Shown: positions 52,699-61,394, counted from the first letter of the stretch. The stretch: DNA of 64,000 nucleotides from Olleya sediminilitoris (GCF_016785945.1 NZ_JAEMEF010000009.1:1-64000), one strand, 5' to 3'. The notes: generated by a model not told the origin, from the sequence alone. Program-made: numbers and translations.

Positions 52699-55386
52699 AT
52701 GGCAGAAGACAACGACGACCTAACCAACGACAATTTAGATAATTTAGAAAACCAAGAACCTCAAGAAACCATTACCAGAATTACTGGTATGTATAAAGAG
52801 TGGTTTTTAGATTACGCATCTTACGTAATTCTAGAACGTGCAGTACCAGCTATTGAAGATGGTTTTAAACCTGTACAACGTCGTATCATGCATTCAATGA
52901 AAGATTTAGACGATGGACGTTACAATAAAGTAGCAAATATTGTAGGTCATACGATGCAGTATCATCCACATGGTGATGCTAGTATTGCTGATGCTATGGT
53001 TCAAATTGGTCAAAAAGATTTGCTTATAGATACCCAAGGTAACTGGGGAAACATCTTAACAGGAGATCGTGCTGCAGCCTCAAGATATATTGAAGCCAGA
53101 ATATCAAAATTTGGTTTAGACGTTGTTTATAACCCTAAAATTACTGAATGGCAAGCCTCTTATGATGGTCGTCGTAAAGAGCCTGTAAATTTACCAGTAA
53201 TGTTTCCGTTATTGTTAGCCCAAGGCGGAGAAGGTATTGCTGTAGGTTTGTCAACCAAAATTTTACCTCATAACTTTATTGAGCTTATAGATGCTTCAGT
53301 AAAACATTTACAAGGTAAACGCTTTACATTAGTACCAGATTTTCCAACAGGAGGAATTGCAGATTGTAGTCAATATAATGATGGATTACGTGGTGGAAAA
53401 ATACGTTGTCGTGCCAAGATTAATCAATTAGATAAAAATACTTTAGTGATAAATGAGTTGCCTTTTGGGACAACAACATCATCACTAATAGATTCTATTT
53501 TAAAGGCTAACGACAAAGGAAAAATAAAAATTAAAAAAATTGAAGACAATACATCTGCTGAAGTAGAAATACTAATTCATTTACCTTCAGGATTATCTCC
53601 AGACAAAACTATAGATGCATTATATGCGTTTACTGCATGTGAGTCTTCAATTTCGCCTTTAGGCTGTGTTATTGAAGATAATAAACCACTATTTATAGGT
53701 GTTACAGACATGTTACGTCGTAGTACAGATAACACAGTTCAGTTATTAAAACAGGAACTAGAAATTAAGCTTGGAGAGTTTGAAGAACAATGGCATTTTG
53801 CGAGTTTAGAACGTATTTTTATAGAAAACCGTATCTATCGTGATATTGAAGAAGAAGAAACTTGGGAAGGCGTAATTGAAGCTATAGATAAAGGTTTAAA
53901 ACCTCATATTAAGCATTTAAAACGTGCTGTTACTGTTGAAGATATAACAAGATTGACAGAAATTCGTATTAAGCGTATTTCAAAGTTTGATATTGATAAG
54001 GCTCAACAAAAAATTGATGCTTTAGAAGAACAAATAGCCGAAGTAAAGCACCATTTAGCAAATTTAATAGAGTATGCAATTGCGTATTTTACTAGATTAA
54101 AAAAAGAATATGGAGAAGGTAGAGAGCGTAAAACAGAATTACGAGCTTTTGAGGATGTTGATGCCACCAAAGTAGTCATACGTAATACAAAATTATACGT
54201 CAATAGAGCAGAAGGCTTCTTAGGTACGTCTTTGCGTCGTGACGAATATGTATGTGATTGTAGTGATATTGATGATATTATTGCTTTTACTACAGATGGT
54301 AAAATGATGGTTACTAAAGTGGATAGCAAAACCTTTATTGGTAAAAATATCATACATGTAGCGGTTTTTAAAAAGAAGGATAAGCGTACCATTTATAACA
54401 TGATTTATCGTGATGGAAGCAAAGGTCCATCTTATGTTAAGCGTTTTGCGGTAACTGCAATGACACGTGATAAACTTTACGATTTAACTAATGGTAATAA
54501 AGGCTCTAAAGCTTGGTATTTTTCAGCTAATCCTAATGGTGAAGCAGAAGTAGTAGCAATAAGCTTACGCCAAGTTGGAAGTGTTAAAAAGTTAAAATGG
54601 GATTTAGATTTTGCTGATATTTTAATTAAAGGACGTGCTTCTAAAGGTAATTTGGTGACTAAATATGCTATCAAATCTGTAGACTTAAAAGAGAAAGGAA
54701 TTTCTACTTTAAAACCTCGTAAAATTTGGTTTGATGAGACTGTACAACGTATTAATGTTGATGGTAGAGGAGAGCTGATTGGCGAATTTAAAGGAGAGGA
54801 TAAACTGTTGTTAATCAATCAAAAAGGTATAGTAAAGACAGTAACTCCAGAAGTGACTTTACATTTTGATAGTGACATGATTATCATGGAAAAATGGATA
54901 CCAAAAAAACCGATTTCTGCAGTATATTTTGATGGAGATAAAGAACGATATTACGTTAAACGTTTTTTAATTGAAAATGAAAATAAAGAAGAATTATTTA
55001 TAACAGATCATCCTAACTCGCAATTAGAAATTGTCTCTACCGACTGGATACCAGTTGCTGAAATAGTATTTTCAAAAGAAAGAGGTAAAGATAGAAAGGA
55101 TAATGAAGAGGTTAATTTAGAAGAATTTATTGCTATTAAAGGGATTTCAGCTTTAGGAAACCAATTAACTAAAGATAAAGTAAATGCTATTAATTTATTA
55201 GATCCAATACCTTTTGAATCGCCAGAAGAAGTTGCAGCAGAGACAGTTGAAGTAAATGATGAAGAAGTAATTTCTGATAAAAAAGAAAATAATTCTGAAA
55301 CTACTAAATCCGCAGAAAAAGAAACTAAATCTAATGATAATGAAGATAATGATGCTGACGACAAAGGTCAAGCTAGTTTGTTTTAA
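52699..55386 (+). CDS. parC: DNA topoisomerase IV subunit A
   Basis: An 895-residue subunit. The breakage-rejoining domain contains GFKPVQRRIMHSM, AAASRYIEARISKFG with the active-site Tyr in the RY pair, and GGEGIAVGLSTKI. A coiled coil (residues about 435-475) follows, then a beta-propeller-like C-terminal domain, and an acidic low-complexity tail (about residues 805-890, rich in E, D, S, K), which is longer than in most ParC. It overlaps nothing; the start abuts the parE stop. Confidence 0.95.
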   Translation: MAEDNDDLTNDNLDNLENQEPQETITRITGMYKEWFLDYASYVILERAVPAIEDGFKPVQRRIMHSMKDLDDGRYNKVANIVGHTMQYHPHGDASIADAMVQIGQKDLLIDTQGNWGNILTGDRAAASRYIEARISKFGLDVVYNPKITEWQASYDGRRKEPVNLPVMFPLLLAQGGEGIAVGLSTKILPHNFIELIDASVKHLQGKRFTLVPDFPTGGIADCSQYNDGLRGGKIRCRAKINQLDKNTLVINELPFGTTTSSLIDSILKANDKGKIKIKKIEDNTSAEVEILIHLPSGLSPDKTIDALYAFTACESSISPLGCVIEDNKPLFIGVTDMLRRSTDNTVQLLKQELEIKLGEFEEQWHFASLERIFIENRIYRDIEEEETWEGVIEAIDKGLKPHIKHLKRAVTVEDITRLTEIRIKRISKFDIDKAQQKIDALEEQIAEVKHHLANLIEYAIAYFTRLKKEYGEGRERKTELRAFEDVDATKVVIRNTKLYVNRAEGFLGTSLRRDEYVCDCSDIDDIIAFTTDGKMMVTKVDSKTFIGKNIIHVAVFKKKDKRTIYNMIYRDGSKGPSYVKRFAVTAMTRDKLYDLTNGNKGSKAWYFSANPNGEAEVVAISLRQVGSVKKLKWDLDFADILIKGRASKGNLVTKYAIKSVDLKEKGISTLKPRKIWFDETVQRINVDGRGELIGEFKGEDKLLLINQKGIVKTVTPEVTLHFDSDMIIMEKWIPKKPISAVYFDGDKERYYVKRFLIENENKEELFITDHPNSQLEIVSTDWIPVAEIVFSKERGKDRKDNEEVNLEEFIAIKGISALGNQLTKDKVNAINLLDPIPFESPEEVAAETVEVNDEEVISDKKENNSETTKSAEKETKSNDNEDNDADDKGQASLF

Positions 55387-55476
55387 TTGTTAAGTAAATC
55401 ATAAAATGTTAAATATTTAAAACCTTGTTTTTGTTGTTTACGTAAGTACAGCAAAACCAATAAATATTTAACTTTT

Positions 55477-56517
55477 ATGAAAACAACAAGATTAACAAAA
55501 ATCACAATTTTTTCCCTATTTACAACTATTTCATTATTATCATGCAGTGATGATGATGATAATTCTGTAGCTATGGATGACCAACCAGTAGCTTCCGTAC
55601 AATTATATGCTTCAAATAATTCTGACGGAAATATTACCATTTATGATGTAACAGATCAAAGTGCAGTAACAACTTCAACTTTAATAACTGCAAGTTTAGC
55701 AGCAGATGGTGTGTATTATAATCAAGATGAAGATTTTTTACTACAAGCGTCAAGGTCAGATTTAGGTTTAGAAGGTTATAATACTACTAGTATTTTAACT
55801 TCTGGTACCACAATAAATGTGGATGCAGACGGAACTAATGATATGGAGAGTCCTAGGGAAGTAGCAGTTAATGGTAATTTAATTGTTGTTGCAGATAATG
55901 CAGATGTAGATGGTGATACTACTACACCAGATGGACGACTTTTTATTTATAGAAAATCAGGTAATAATATAACTTTAAGAAACACTATAATAACAGATTT
56001 TAAACTTTGGGGCATTACCTTTAAAGGTGATGATTTATTTGCTATAGTTGATACTACAAATCAATTAGCAGTATTTACAGACTTTTTAAATAATACAACC
56101 GATATGTCTTTAAGCGCTACAAAAACGATAGCTGTTGAAGGTATAGTTAGAACTCATGGTTTGACTTATGATGTACAATCAGACGTTATGATTTTGACTG
56201 ATATTGGAGAAGCCTCAAATGGTCAAGATGATGGAGGTTTTCATTATATAGAAGGTTTTACAAATAAATTTAACACGCTTTCTGAAGGAGCAACTTTAGC
56301 TTTAGATCAGCAAGTTAGAGTTTCTGGATCAGCAACATTAATGGGTAATCCAGTAGATGTAGCTTATGACGCAACAACACAAACCGTTTATATTGCAGAA
56401 GCTGGTAATGGTGGAGGACAAATTTTAGCTTTTAATAATTTTGAATCAGGAGGTAATATTGCGCCTTTTATTAATAATAGTTTAGCAGCAGCTTCTTCTG
56501 TATATTTATCAAAATAA
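55477..56517 (+). CDS. Surface lipoprotein with beta-propeller-like repeats
   Basis: A 346-residue lipoprotein. The signal peptide ends LLSC and is followed by SDDDD, fitting the lipoprotein export signal that sends proteins to the cell surface in Flavobacterium. The mature part contains repeated blade-like units (LYASNNSDGNITIYDV, LIVVADNADVDGD, RLFIYRKSGNN, VYIAEAGNGGGQILAF) as in NHL or YncE-like propellers. It probably binds a ligand or protein outside the cell. Function unknown. A hairpin with a GAAA loop ends the transcript. Confidence 0.82.
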   Translation: MKTTRLTKITIFSLFTTISLLSCSDDDDNSVAMDDQPVASVQLYASNNSDGNITIYDVTDQSAVTTSTLITASLAADGVYYNQDEDFLLQASRSDLGLEGYNTTSILTSGTTINVDADGTNDMESPREVAVNGNLIVVADNADVDGDTTTPDGRLFIYRKSGNNITLRNTIITDFKLWGITFKGDDLFAIVDTTNQLAVFTDFLNNTTDMSLSATKTIAVEGIVRTHGLTYDVQSDVMILTDIGEASNGQDDGGFHYIEGFTNKFNTLSEGATLALDQQVRVSGSATLMGNPVDVAYDATTQTVYIAEAGNGGGQILAFNNFESGGNIAPFINNSLAAASSVYLSK

Positions 56518-56535
56518 TCTTAGCATAATATTTAT

Positions 56536-56570
56536 AAAAAAAAAGCCATCCGAAAGGATGGCTTTTTTTA
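56536..56570 (+). terminator. Bidirectional terminator with GAAA tetraloop
   Basis: AAAAGCCATCC (about 56541-56551), GAAA loop, GGATGGCTTTTTTT (56556 onwards), preceded by an A9 run. It serves the propeller lipoprotein gene (+) and TerC (-), whose stop is at 56568. Confidence 0.9.
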
Positions 56571-57353
56571 TTTTTTCTTGCTAATTTTCTGGTTTAAAAA
56601 CTCAACAAATAAAGAGAAAGCAATAGCAAAATATAAATAACCTTTAGGTATTGCTCCAACTGTATTACCAAAAAATGTAGTATGTGATAGGTGACCAGCT
56701 TCTGTAATTAACATAAAACCAATCAATATTAAAAACGATAAACCTAATATTTGTATACTAGGATTACTCTCTATAAATCGTCTAATTTTATTAGCAAAAG
56801 AAATCATTATGACTATAGAAATTATAACTGCAACGATCATTAAAATTAAGTTGTAATTATGATTTTCAGACAATCCATTAGTCATACCTACAGCTGTTAA
56901 AATAGAGTCTATTGAAAATATAAAATCTATAATTAAAATCTGAACCACTGCCTGTTGTAAGGACTTAATCACCTTTCCTTTAACCTGGTCTTCATCATGT
57001 TTTGGTGTATCAACTTTTTCTCTAATTTCAGAAGTTGACTTGTATATTAAAAAGAGTCCTCCAAAAAATAATATTAAAGCTTGCCAACTTAACTCAAGAT
57101 GCATCCAGTCTAAATCCAACTTGTAAAATGGTTCTGATAAACCAACTAAAAATGATACAAAAAATAATAGTATTATACGTTGGACCATTGCTAATAACAA
57201 CCCAATGTTAGTCACTTTACTACGTTGTTCTTCGGGTAATTTATTTGCAGCAATAGATATAAAAACAATATTATCTATACCTAAAATTATTTCAAGAAAA
57301 GTTAGGGTAAGTAAGGCAAAAATAGCATCACTTGAAGTAAAAAAATCTAACAT
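56568..57353 (-). CDS. TerC-family integral membrane protein
   Basis: A 261-residue protein with seven or so membrane helices. The TerC signature FLEIILGIDNIVFISI is at the N-terminus, and a second conserved acidic motif IIDFIFSIDSILTAVG lies in the middle. Such proteins export or handle metal ions such as manganese, or calcium, and some give tellurite tolerance. It lies three bases after a lipoprotein gene on the same strand and is probably co-transcribed with it. Confidence 0.92.
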   Translation of the reverse strand: MLDFFTSSDAIFALLTLTFLEIILGIDNIVFISIAANKLPEEQRSKVTNIGLLLAMVQRIILLFFVSFLVGLSEPFYKLDLDWMHLELSWQALILFFGGLFLIYKSTSEIREKVDTPKHDEDQVKGKVIKSLQQAVVQILIIDFIFSIDSILTAVGMTNGLSENHNYNLILMIVAVIISIVIMISFANKIRRFIESNPSIQILGLSFLILIGFMLITEAGHLSHTTFFGNTVGAIPKGYLYFAIAFSLFVEFLNQKISKKK

Positions 57354-57356
57354 AAT

Positions 57357-57731
57357 TTATGGTTTTAGATAAGCAGTTCCTTTTTGTTTATTTATTTCAC
57401 CTACATATGAATATTCAAAAGTATAAGAAGAATCCGTTGTGGTTAAAATTTTAAGATGAACATCTTTACGTTCAGCCATATTTTTAGGATTAATAGTTTT
57501 GTAAATCACTTCACAATCATTGACCCATCTTACTTGAGTGCTGTCAATTTTACCATCATAAGTTTCAATTTGTAAACTATCGTTTCTTGTAAAATTAGAT
57601 TTGTAGGTAATATCTCCAATTTTTACTTCACTGTAAAATTGTCCTGTTTTAAAAGTTTTACAATCTCTTTCAATAGTGTAGCAACTAAAAAATGTAGTTA
57701 TTAATAATAGGTATAAAATTTTTACTTTCAT
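57357..57731 (-). CDS. Small lipoprotein of unknown function
   Basis: A 124-residue lipoprotein: signal segment KILYLLLITTFFSC (lipobox Cys), then a short beta-rich domain with DCKTFKTGQFYSEVKIGD, FTRNDSLQIETYDGK and TQVRWVNDCEVIYK, and two further cysteines. In databases related small proteins carry the wrong name DNA topoisomerase IV; there is no basis for that here. I take the ATG at 57731, since a promoter (57749-57781) covers the ATG at 57761. Confidence 0.75.
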   Translation of the reverse strand: MKVKILYLLLITTFFSCYTIERDCKTFKTGQFYSEVKIGDITYKSNFTRNDSLQIETYDGKIDSTQVRWVNDCEVIYKTINPKNMAERKDVHLKILTTTDSSYTFEYSYVGEINKQKGTAYLKP

Positions 57732-57748
57732 TAAAAAACGGTTTACTA

Positions 57749-57781
57749 CAAAATTAATCAAATGTTTGTTTATTTAATCAA
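57749..57781 (-). promoter_or_regulatory. Promoter of the lipoprotein-terC pair
   Basis: On the minus strand TTG (from CAA at 57779-57781), 22 bases, TAATTTTG (from CAAAATTA at 57749-57756). Start site near 57742, so translation must begin at 57731. Confidence 0.55.
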
Positions 57782-57889
57782 AAAAGTAACCTTTCTATAA
57801 ATCGCGTATTTGAAAAATTTGTGTACCTAACATCAAATTCGAGAAATTTGAAAAAACTAATTTATTTAGTAAAAAGTGTATTTTTAATT

Positions 57890-57912
57890 AAAAAAGAGAA
57901 AATATCTCTGAT
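57890..57912 (-). terminator. Possible weak terminator of the XRE regulator gene
   Basis: On the minus strand AGAGA, loop TATTT, TCTCT, then T6 (57890-57909). The stem is only five base pairs, about 60 bases beyond the stop at 57969. Confidence 0.35.
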
Positions 57913-57968
57913 TTTAAAAAAATGAAATTTTTTAGATGATATTTAAAATTAAGTAAGATTCACAAATT

Positions 57969-58415
57969 TTAATTTTCATAATTTGAAAAACTACCATCAG
58001 AATAAAAAATGACGATACGATCAATTTTTTTTCCTTTTGAAATATTATGATTTAAATTTTGAAAAGCCTCAACATTTTTTAATTCTGGATTTTTAGGAAT
58101 TTCTGAATCTAAGTTTTCAGAATTTGTAAATAAGTCCTGATTCATTTTTTTTGGAGTAGGAGGTTTTTCAATTTTTGGAATCGATATACTTTTTGGAAAA
58201 TGTCCTTTTCCATTCATCAACCAATATAATTCTACTTCAGGAAAAGTGTCTAATACCTTCAAAACAAATTCTAAACTTGGTTTGTTTCTACCTGATAATA
58301 TATGTGAAATACTAGAGCGTTGTACACCTACTTTTTCAGCAAAAGAAGAGGCGCTTTCACTGTAATAATCGATGACTTTTTGAAGTCTTTTAGAAAATTC
58401 TGCATTGTTTATCAT
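57969..58415 (-). CDS. XRE-family helix-turn-helix regulator
   Basis: A 148-residue protein. The N-terminal HTH_3 domain (about residues 8-65) has SASSFAEKVGVQRSSISHILSGRNKPSLEFVLKVLDTFP, followed by LYWLMNGKGHFPKS, typical of phage-repressor-like regulators of Flavobacteriaceae. The C-terminal part is polar and ends ESDGSFSNYEN-like, without a sensor domain. The -7 element of its own promoter (58423-58430) is one copy of the palindrome TACAAATGTA, so negative autoregulation is likely. Divergent from the M14-like peptidase gene. Confidence 0.85.
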   Translation of the reverse strand: MINNAEFSKRLQKVIDYYSESASSFAEKVGVQRSSISHILSGRNKPSLEFVLKVLDTFPEVELYWLMNGKGHFPKSISIPKIEKPPTPKKMNQDLFTNSENLDSEIPKNPELKNVEAFQNLNHNISKGKKIDRIVIFYSDGSFSNYEN

Positions 58416-58422
58416 GGTGATA

Positions 58423-58452
58423 CAAATGTAAACAATTCAATTGAATAAACAA
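58423..58452 (-). promoter_or_regulatory. Promoter of the XRE regulator gene, inside an operator
   Basis: On the minus strand TTG (from CAA at 58450-58452), 19 bases, TACATTTG (from 58423-58430). The -7 box ends eight bases before the ATG at 58415, so the message would have almost no leader. The palindrome at 58421-58430 covers the -7 box. Confidence 0.6.
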
Positions 58453-58702
58453 TGTTACAATTGTAAAAAGAGGTGTGTATGTTACAATTGGAATCGTTTT
58501 TAAGGAGCGTTATATATAAAGTTAAACTTTAAATACATGTGTTTAACTAATTGATTTAAAGTATTTTAGTTTAAATACTAATAAGGTTGTAACTATTTGT
58601 GTTTAAAGCACTTATTTTAAAATACTTTTAAGAGTAAATAGTTTACAAAAGTAAATTACAAATGTAAAACACCTTGTTTACAAATGTAAATAACTAAAGT
58701 GT

Positions 58703-58710
58703 TACATTTG
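58703..58710 (+). promoter_or_regulatory. -7 element of the M14-like peptidase gene, inside an operator
   Basis: TACATTTG, exact TAnnTTTG, lies within the palindrome TTACATTTGTAA, 18 bases before the ATG at 58729. A TTG at 58674-58676 is 26 bases away, a little long for the -33 box. Confidence 0.5.
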
Positions 58711-58728
58711 TAAACGAAATAAACACCT

Positions 58729-59865
58729 ATGGATAATACACTTTTAAATACTTTATATGATACGTATAAAGAACCCAAAATTTTTGGTCGCTATATTACC
58801 TTAAAAGACCTTACTCCATTAATGGATAAACTGTCTGATGTTTTTACAATTGATTGTATTGGTCAATCTGTGTTGAGTAAAAACATTTATTCTATAACTT
58901 TAGGTAAAGGACCAAAAAAAATCTTGATGTGGTCTCAAATGCATGGTAACGAGTCTACAACTACTAAAGCTTGTTTTGATCTTTTAAACACCCTTTATGA
59001 TGGTCAATTAATATCTATTTTAGATAAATGCACTATTAAAATCATCCCAATGCTTAATCCAGATGGATCTGAAGCTTATACTAGACTAAATGCTAATCAA
59101 GTTGATTTAAATCGTGATGCACAAGCTTTAACTCAGCCAGAAAGTCAAGTATTACAAGACTGTTATACTGCTTTTAAACCTGACTTTTGCCTTAATTTAC
59201 ATGGTCAGCGTACTTTATTTAGTGCTGGACAAACCAATAATATAGCTACATTATCTTTTTTATCGCCAGCTGCTGATGTAGATCGTAGCTTAACATTAGC
59301 AAGGAAACAAGCAATGGAGATTATTAATGCTATAAACCAAACGCTTCAATTAGACTTACCTGACCAAATAGGACGTTATGACGATGGTTTTAATATAAAT
59401 TGTGTTGGTGATACGTTTCAAAACTTAAACACACCTACTGTCTTATTTGAAGCTGGGCATTATAAAGATGATTATGAAAGGGAAGAGGTAAGACGTTTTG
59501 TATATAAATCTTTGGTAGTTACATTAAATTATATTGCAAATCATGACGTTACAGGCGATAATTATCAAGATTATTTTAAAATTCCAGAAAACGGAAAGCT
59601 TTTTTACGATATAATAATCAAAAATGCACAGTTTGATAATGGTGTTTTTGACATTGGAATTAACTATCAAGAACGTTTAGTTGATAAACAACTGAAATTT
59701 ATTCCAAAAATTATTGCTATTGAGGATTTATCAGATTTTCATGCTCATAAAGTGCTGATTGCTAATAATAGTAAGGTTTTTACTTCAAATAATGAAGTTG
59801 TGTCAATTAACTACGAAAACGATTTCGTAATCATAAACAATGTGAAATTATCATTAAATCTTTAA
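58729..59865 (+). CDS. M14-like zinc carboxypeptidase / deacylase family protein
   Basis: A 378-residue protein with the M14 metal motif HGNESTTTKACFDLL (His and Glu ligands), NPDGSEAYTRLNANQVDLNRD as in M14 enzymes, LNLHGQRTLFSAG with the third His, and FEAGHYKDDYEREEVRRF with the catalytic Glu. No signal peptide, so it acts inside the cell, on a small peptide or an acylated amino acid. A C-terminal domain of about 90 residues follows. Its promoter lies in the operator array; it is probably the main target of the XRE regulator. Confidence 0.85.
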   Translation: MDNTLLNTLYDTYKEPKIFGRYITLKDLTPLMDKLSDVFTIDCIGQSVLSKNIYSITLGKGPKKILMWSQMHGNESTTTKACFDLLNTLYDGQLISILDKCTIKIIPMLNPDGSEAYTRLNANQVDLNRDAQALTQPESQVLQDCYTAFKPDFCLNLHGQRTLFSAGQTNNIATLSFLSPAADVDRSLTLARKQAMEIINAINQTLQLDLPDQIGRYDDGFNINCVGDTFQNLNTPTVLFEAGHYKDDYEREEVRRFVYKSLVVTLNYIANHDVTGDNYQDYFKIPENGKLFYDIIIKNAQFDNGVFDIGINYQERLVDKQLKFIPKIIAIEDLSDFHAHKVLIANNSKVFTSNNEVVSINYENDFVIINNVKLSLNL

Positions 59866-59906
59866 AATTCTTGTTTTTTAATATAGATAATTCATTAAAA
59901 ATGTTT

Positions 59907-59914
59907 TAATTTTG
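59907..59914 (+). promoter_or_regulatory. -7 element of the Lrp/AsnC gene
   Basis: TAATTTTG, exact TAnnTTTG, 25 bases upstream of the ATG at 59939. No -33 TTG at the usual distance. Confidence 0.45.
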
Positions 59915-59938
59915 CTTATTATTTAACAAAAACACAAA

Positions 59939-60418
59939 ATGGCAAAGTTTAAATTGGATGAAATTGATCATCAAATTCTTGATATGTTAATCGAAAACAC
60001 AAGAGTACCTTTTACTGATATCGCAAAAAAATTATTGATTTCTGCTGGTACAGTTCATGTTAGAGTAAAGAAAATGGAAGATGCAGGAATAATCAAAGGG
60101 TCATCATTGACTTTAGATTATAAAAAACTTGGGTATTCTTTTATTGCTTATGTTGGTGTTTTTCTTCAAAATACATCTAAAACATCATTTGTTTTAGAGC
60201 GTATTAGTGAGATACCTTATGTAACTGTTGCACATGTAACAACCGGTAAATTTAATATCTTTTGTAAGATTAGAGCAAGAAATACAGAGCATGCAAAGGA
60301 CGTAATCTTTATGTTGGATGACATTGAAGGTGTGTACAGAACAGAAACTATGATTTCTTTAGACGAAAGCATAAATGACAAAAAACGTTTAATGCATAGT
60401 ATTTTTAACGATTTATAA
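59939..60418 (+). CDS. Lrp/AsnC-family transcriptional regulator
   Basis: A 159-residue regulator. The N-terminal winged HTH (KLDEIDHQILDMLIENTRVPFTDIAKKL, SAGTVHVRVKKMEDAGIIKG) is followed by the RAM ligand-binding domain (YVTVAHVTTGKFNIFCKIRARN and EGVYRTETMISLDE). It probably senses an amino acid and acts as an oligomer. Neighbours are the M14-like peptidase upstream and a DinB-like protein after a terminator, so its targets are not evident. Similar genes in Flavobacteriaceae often lie in this position. Confidence 0.92.
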   Translation: MAKFKLDEIDHQILDMLIENTRVPFTDIAKKLLISAGTVHVRVKKMEDAGIIKGSSLTLDYKKLGYSFIAYVGVFLQNTSKTSFVLERISEIPYVTVAHVTTGKFNIFCKIRARNTEHAKDVIFMLDDIEGVYRTETMISLDESINDKKRLMHSIFNDL

Positions 60419-60441
60419 GTCGTTTTAATTTATTATAATCT

Positions 60442-60471
60442 AAAAACGCTTCATTTTTGAAGCGTTTTTTG
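60442..60471 (+). terminator. Terminator of the Lrp/AsnC gene
   Basis: AAAAACGCTTCA (60442-60453), loop TTTT, TGAAGCGTTTTTT (60458-60470). Confidence 0.85.
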
Positions 60472-60496
60472 TTTAAATTACTTAAAAATTCAATTT

Positions 60497-61012
60497 ATGA
60501 CAATTTTAGATTTGAAAAGTGATGAGTATATTCCTTATTTTAAGGGTTATATAGATTTAGCTGTTGATGTAGAATTAATTCCAGGTTTGATTTCGGGTTT
60601 AAATACTAATTTAGACTTTTATAAGTCTATTGAAGACTCTAAGCTTGATTATCGATACGCTAAAGGTAAGTGGTCTATTAAGGAGATTATAAGTCATCTT
60701 ATAGATACAGAGCGTATTTTTTGTTATCGTGCATTACGTTTTGCTAGACAAGACAAAACAGCATTATTGGGTTTTAATGAAAATGATTATGTAGATGTAT
60801 CAAATGCATCTAACCGTTCTTTAGATAGTTTGTTAAAGGAGTATGAGAGTGTGAGGCAAGCAACATTAACGTTGTTTAAAAGTTTTGATAATCAAACTTT
60901 AAAAAGTAAAGGAATTGCTGGAGCAGGAGAAGTGTCTGTAAGAGCTTTAGGTTTTTTAATTATTGGTCATGAAATACACCATAATAACGTTATAAGAAGA
61001 CTTTATTTGTAA
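60497..61012 (+). CDS. DinB-family four-helix metalloprotein
   Basis: A 171-residue DinB-fold protein. The three histidine ligands can be placed at ISHLIDTERIF (His in helix 2) and GHEIHHNNVIRRLYL (two His near the C-terminus). The motif KGKWSIKEIISHLIDTE is typical of the family. Many members are thiol-dependent S-transferases with bacillithiol or mycothiol; the role here is unknown. Its stop touches that of the convergent small gene (61013). Confidence 0.88.
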   Translation: MTILDLKSDEYIPYFKGYIDLAVDVELIPGLISGLNTNLDFYKSIEDSKLDYRYAKGKWSIKEIISHLIDTERIFCYRALRFARQDKTALLGFNENDYVDVSNASNRSLDSLLKEYESVRQATLTLFKSFDNQTLKSKGIAGAGEVSVRALGFLIIGHEIHHNNVIRRLYL

Positions 61013-61309
61013 TTATTCTTCTTCATTATCTAGTGTTTTATTGTCTAAATCTGTGATAATATATCCATTATCATTGGTTTGAAAGATTTCTGTGTTGTCA
61101 AAATTTATCATTGTATAGTGAAGTTTACTGCTAACTTTGACAAGGTAAATAGTGTCTTCTGTTTTAACTTCTACAGCTTCTATAGTCTCATTTCTGTGAT
61201 TATCAAAGGTTATGATATCATTATCACCATAACCATCAGGAAATTTTGAAGCTAAAATATTAAGTACTTCTGGAGTCAATTTTTTGTAATCTACAATAAT
61301 TTTTCGCAT
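61013..61309 (-). CDS. Small conserved protein of unknown function
   Basis: A 98-residue acidic protein starting MRKIIVDYKKLTPEVLNILASKFPDGY, beta-rich in the middle (VEVKTEDTIYLVKVSSKLHY) and ending in a run of acidic residues (NKTLDNEEE). No cysteine, no signal peptide. Similar small proteins are found in Flavobacteriaceae, near aroB and proline dehydrogenase genes as here. I know no function. It starts 85 bases after aroB on the same strand. Confidence 0.72.
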   Translation of the reverse strand: MRKIIVDYKKLTPEVLNILASKFPDGYGDNDIITFDNHRNETIEAVEVKTEDTIYLVKVSSKLHYTMINFDNTEIFQTNDNGYIITDLDNKTLDNEEE

Positions 61310-61394
61310 ACCAATATAGTTTTATTTAACTGATTGGAGAGTCTTGCAATTTTTGCAATTACTTAAAATTACGATTTTTTATAATACAAAAGTG

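Larger units (their letters stand above)
58416..58728. promoter_or_regulatory. Operator array between the XRE regulator and the peptidase gene
   Basis: A 313-base non-coding region with repeats of a palindrome (T)TTACAWWTGTAA(A). Sites: 58421-58430 (TACAAATGTA), 58455-58466 (TTACAATTGTAA, perfect), 58482-58493 (TTACAATTGGAA, one arm), 58642-58655 (TTTACAAAAGTAAA), 58656-58667 (TTACAAATGTAA), 58677-58690 (TTTACAAATGTAAA), 58702-58713 (TTACATTTGTAA). There is also a second palindrome, ATTCAATTGAAT (58435-58446). Two clusters flank a plain 150-base middle. Most likely operators of the XRE protein (inference). Confidence 0.65.

Noticed and set aside
55008-55364. Serine-rich minus-strand ORF of 118 codons in parC
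   Set aside because: It mirrors the acidic E/D/K-rich tail of ParC, so the Ser/Leu composition is explained by the other strand.
57357-57731. Calling the small lipoprotein a topoisomerase IV subunit, as some databases do
   Set aside because: It is a 124-residue lipoprotein without any topoisomerase motif; the true parE and parC lie at 50839-55386.
58416-58728. Reading the repeats as a CRISPR array
   Set aside because: The units are 12-14 bp palindromes with uneven spacing and no spacers of constant length; no cas genes are near.
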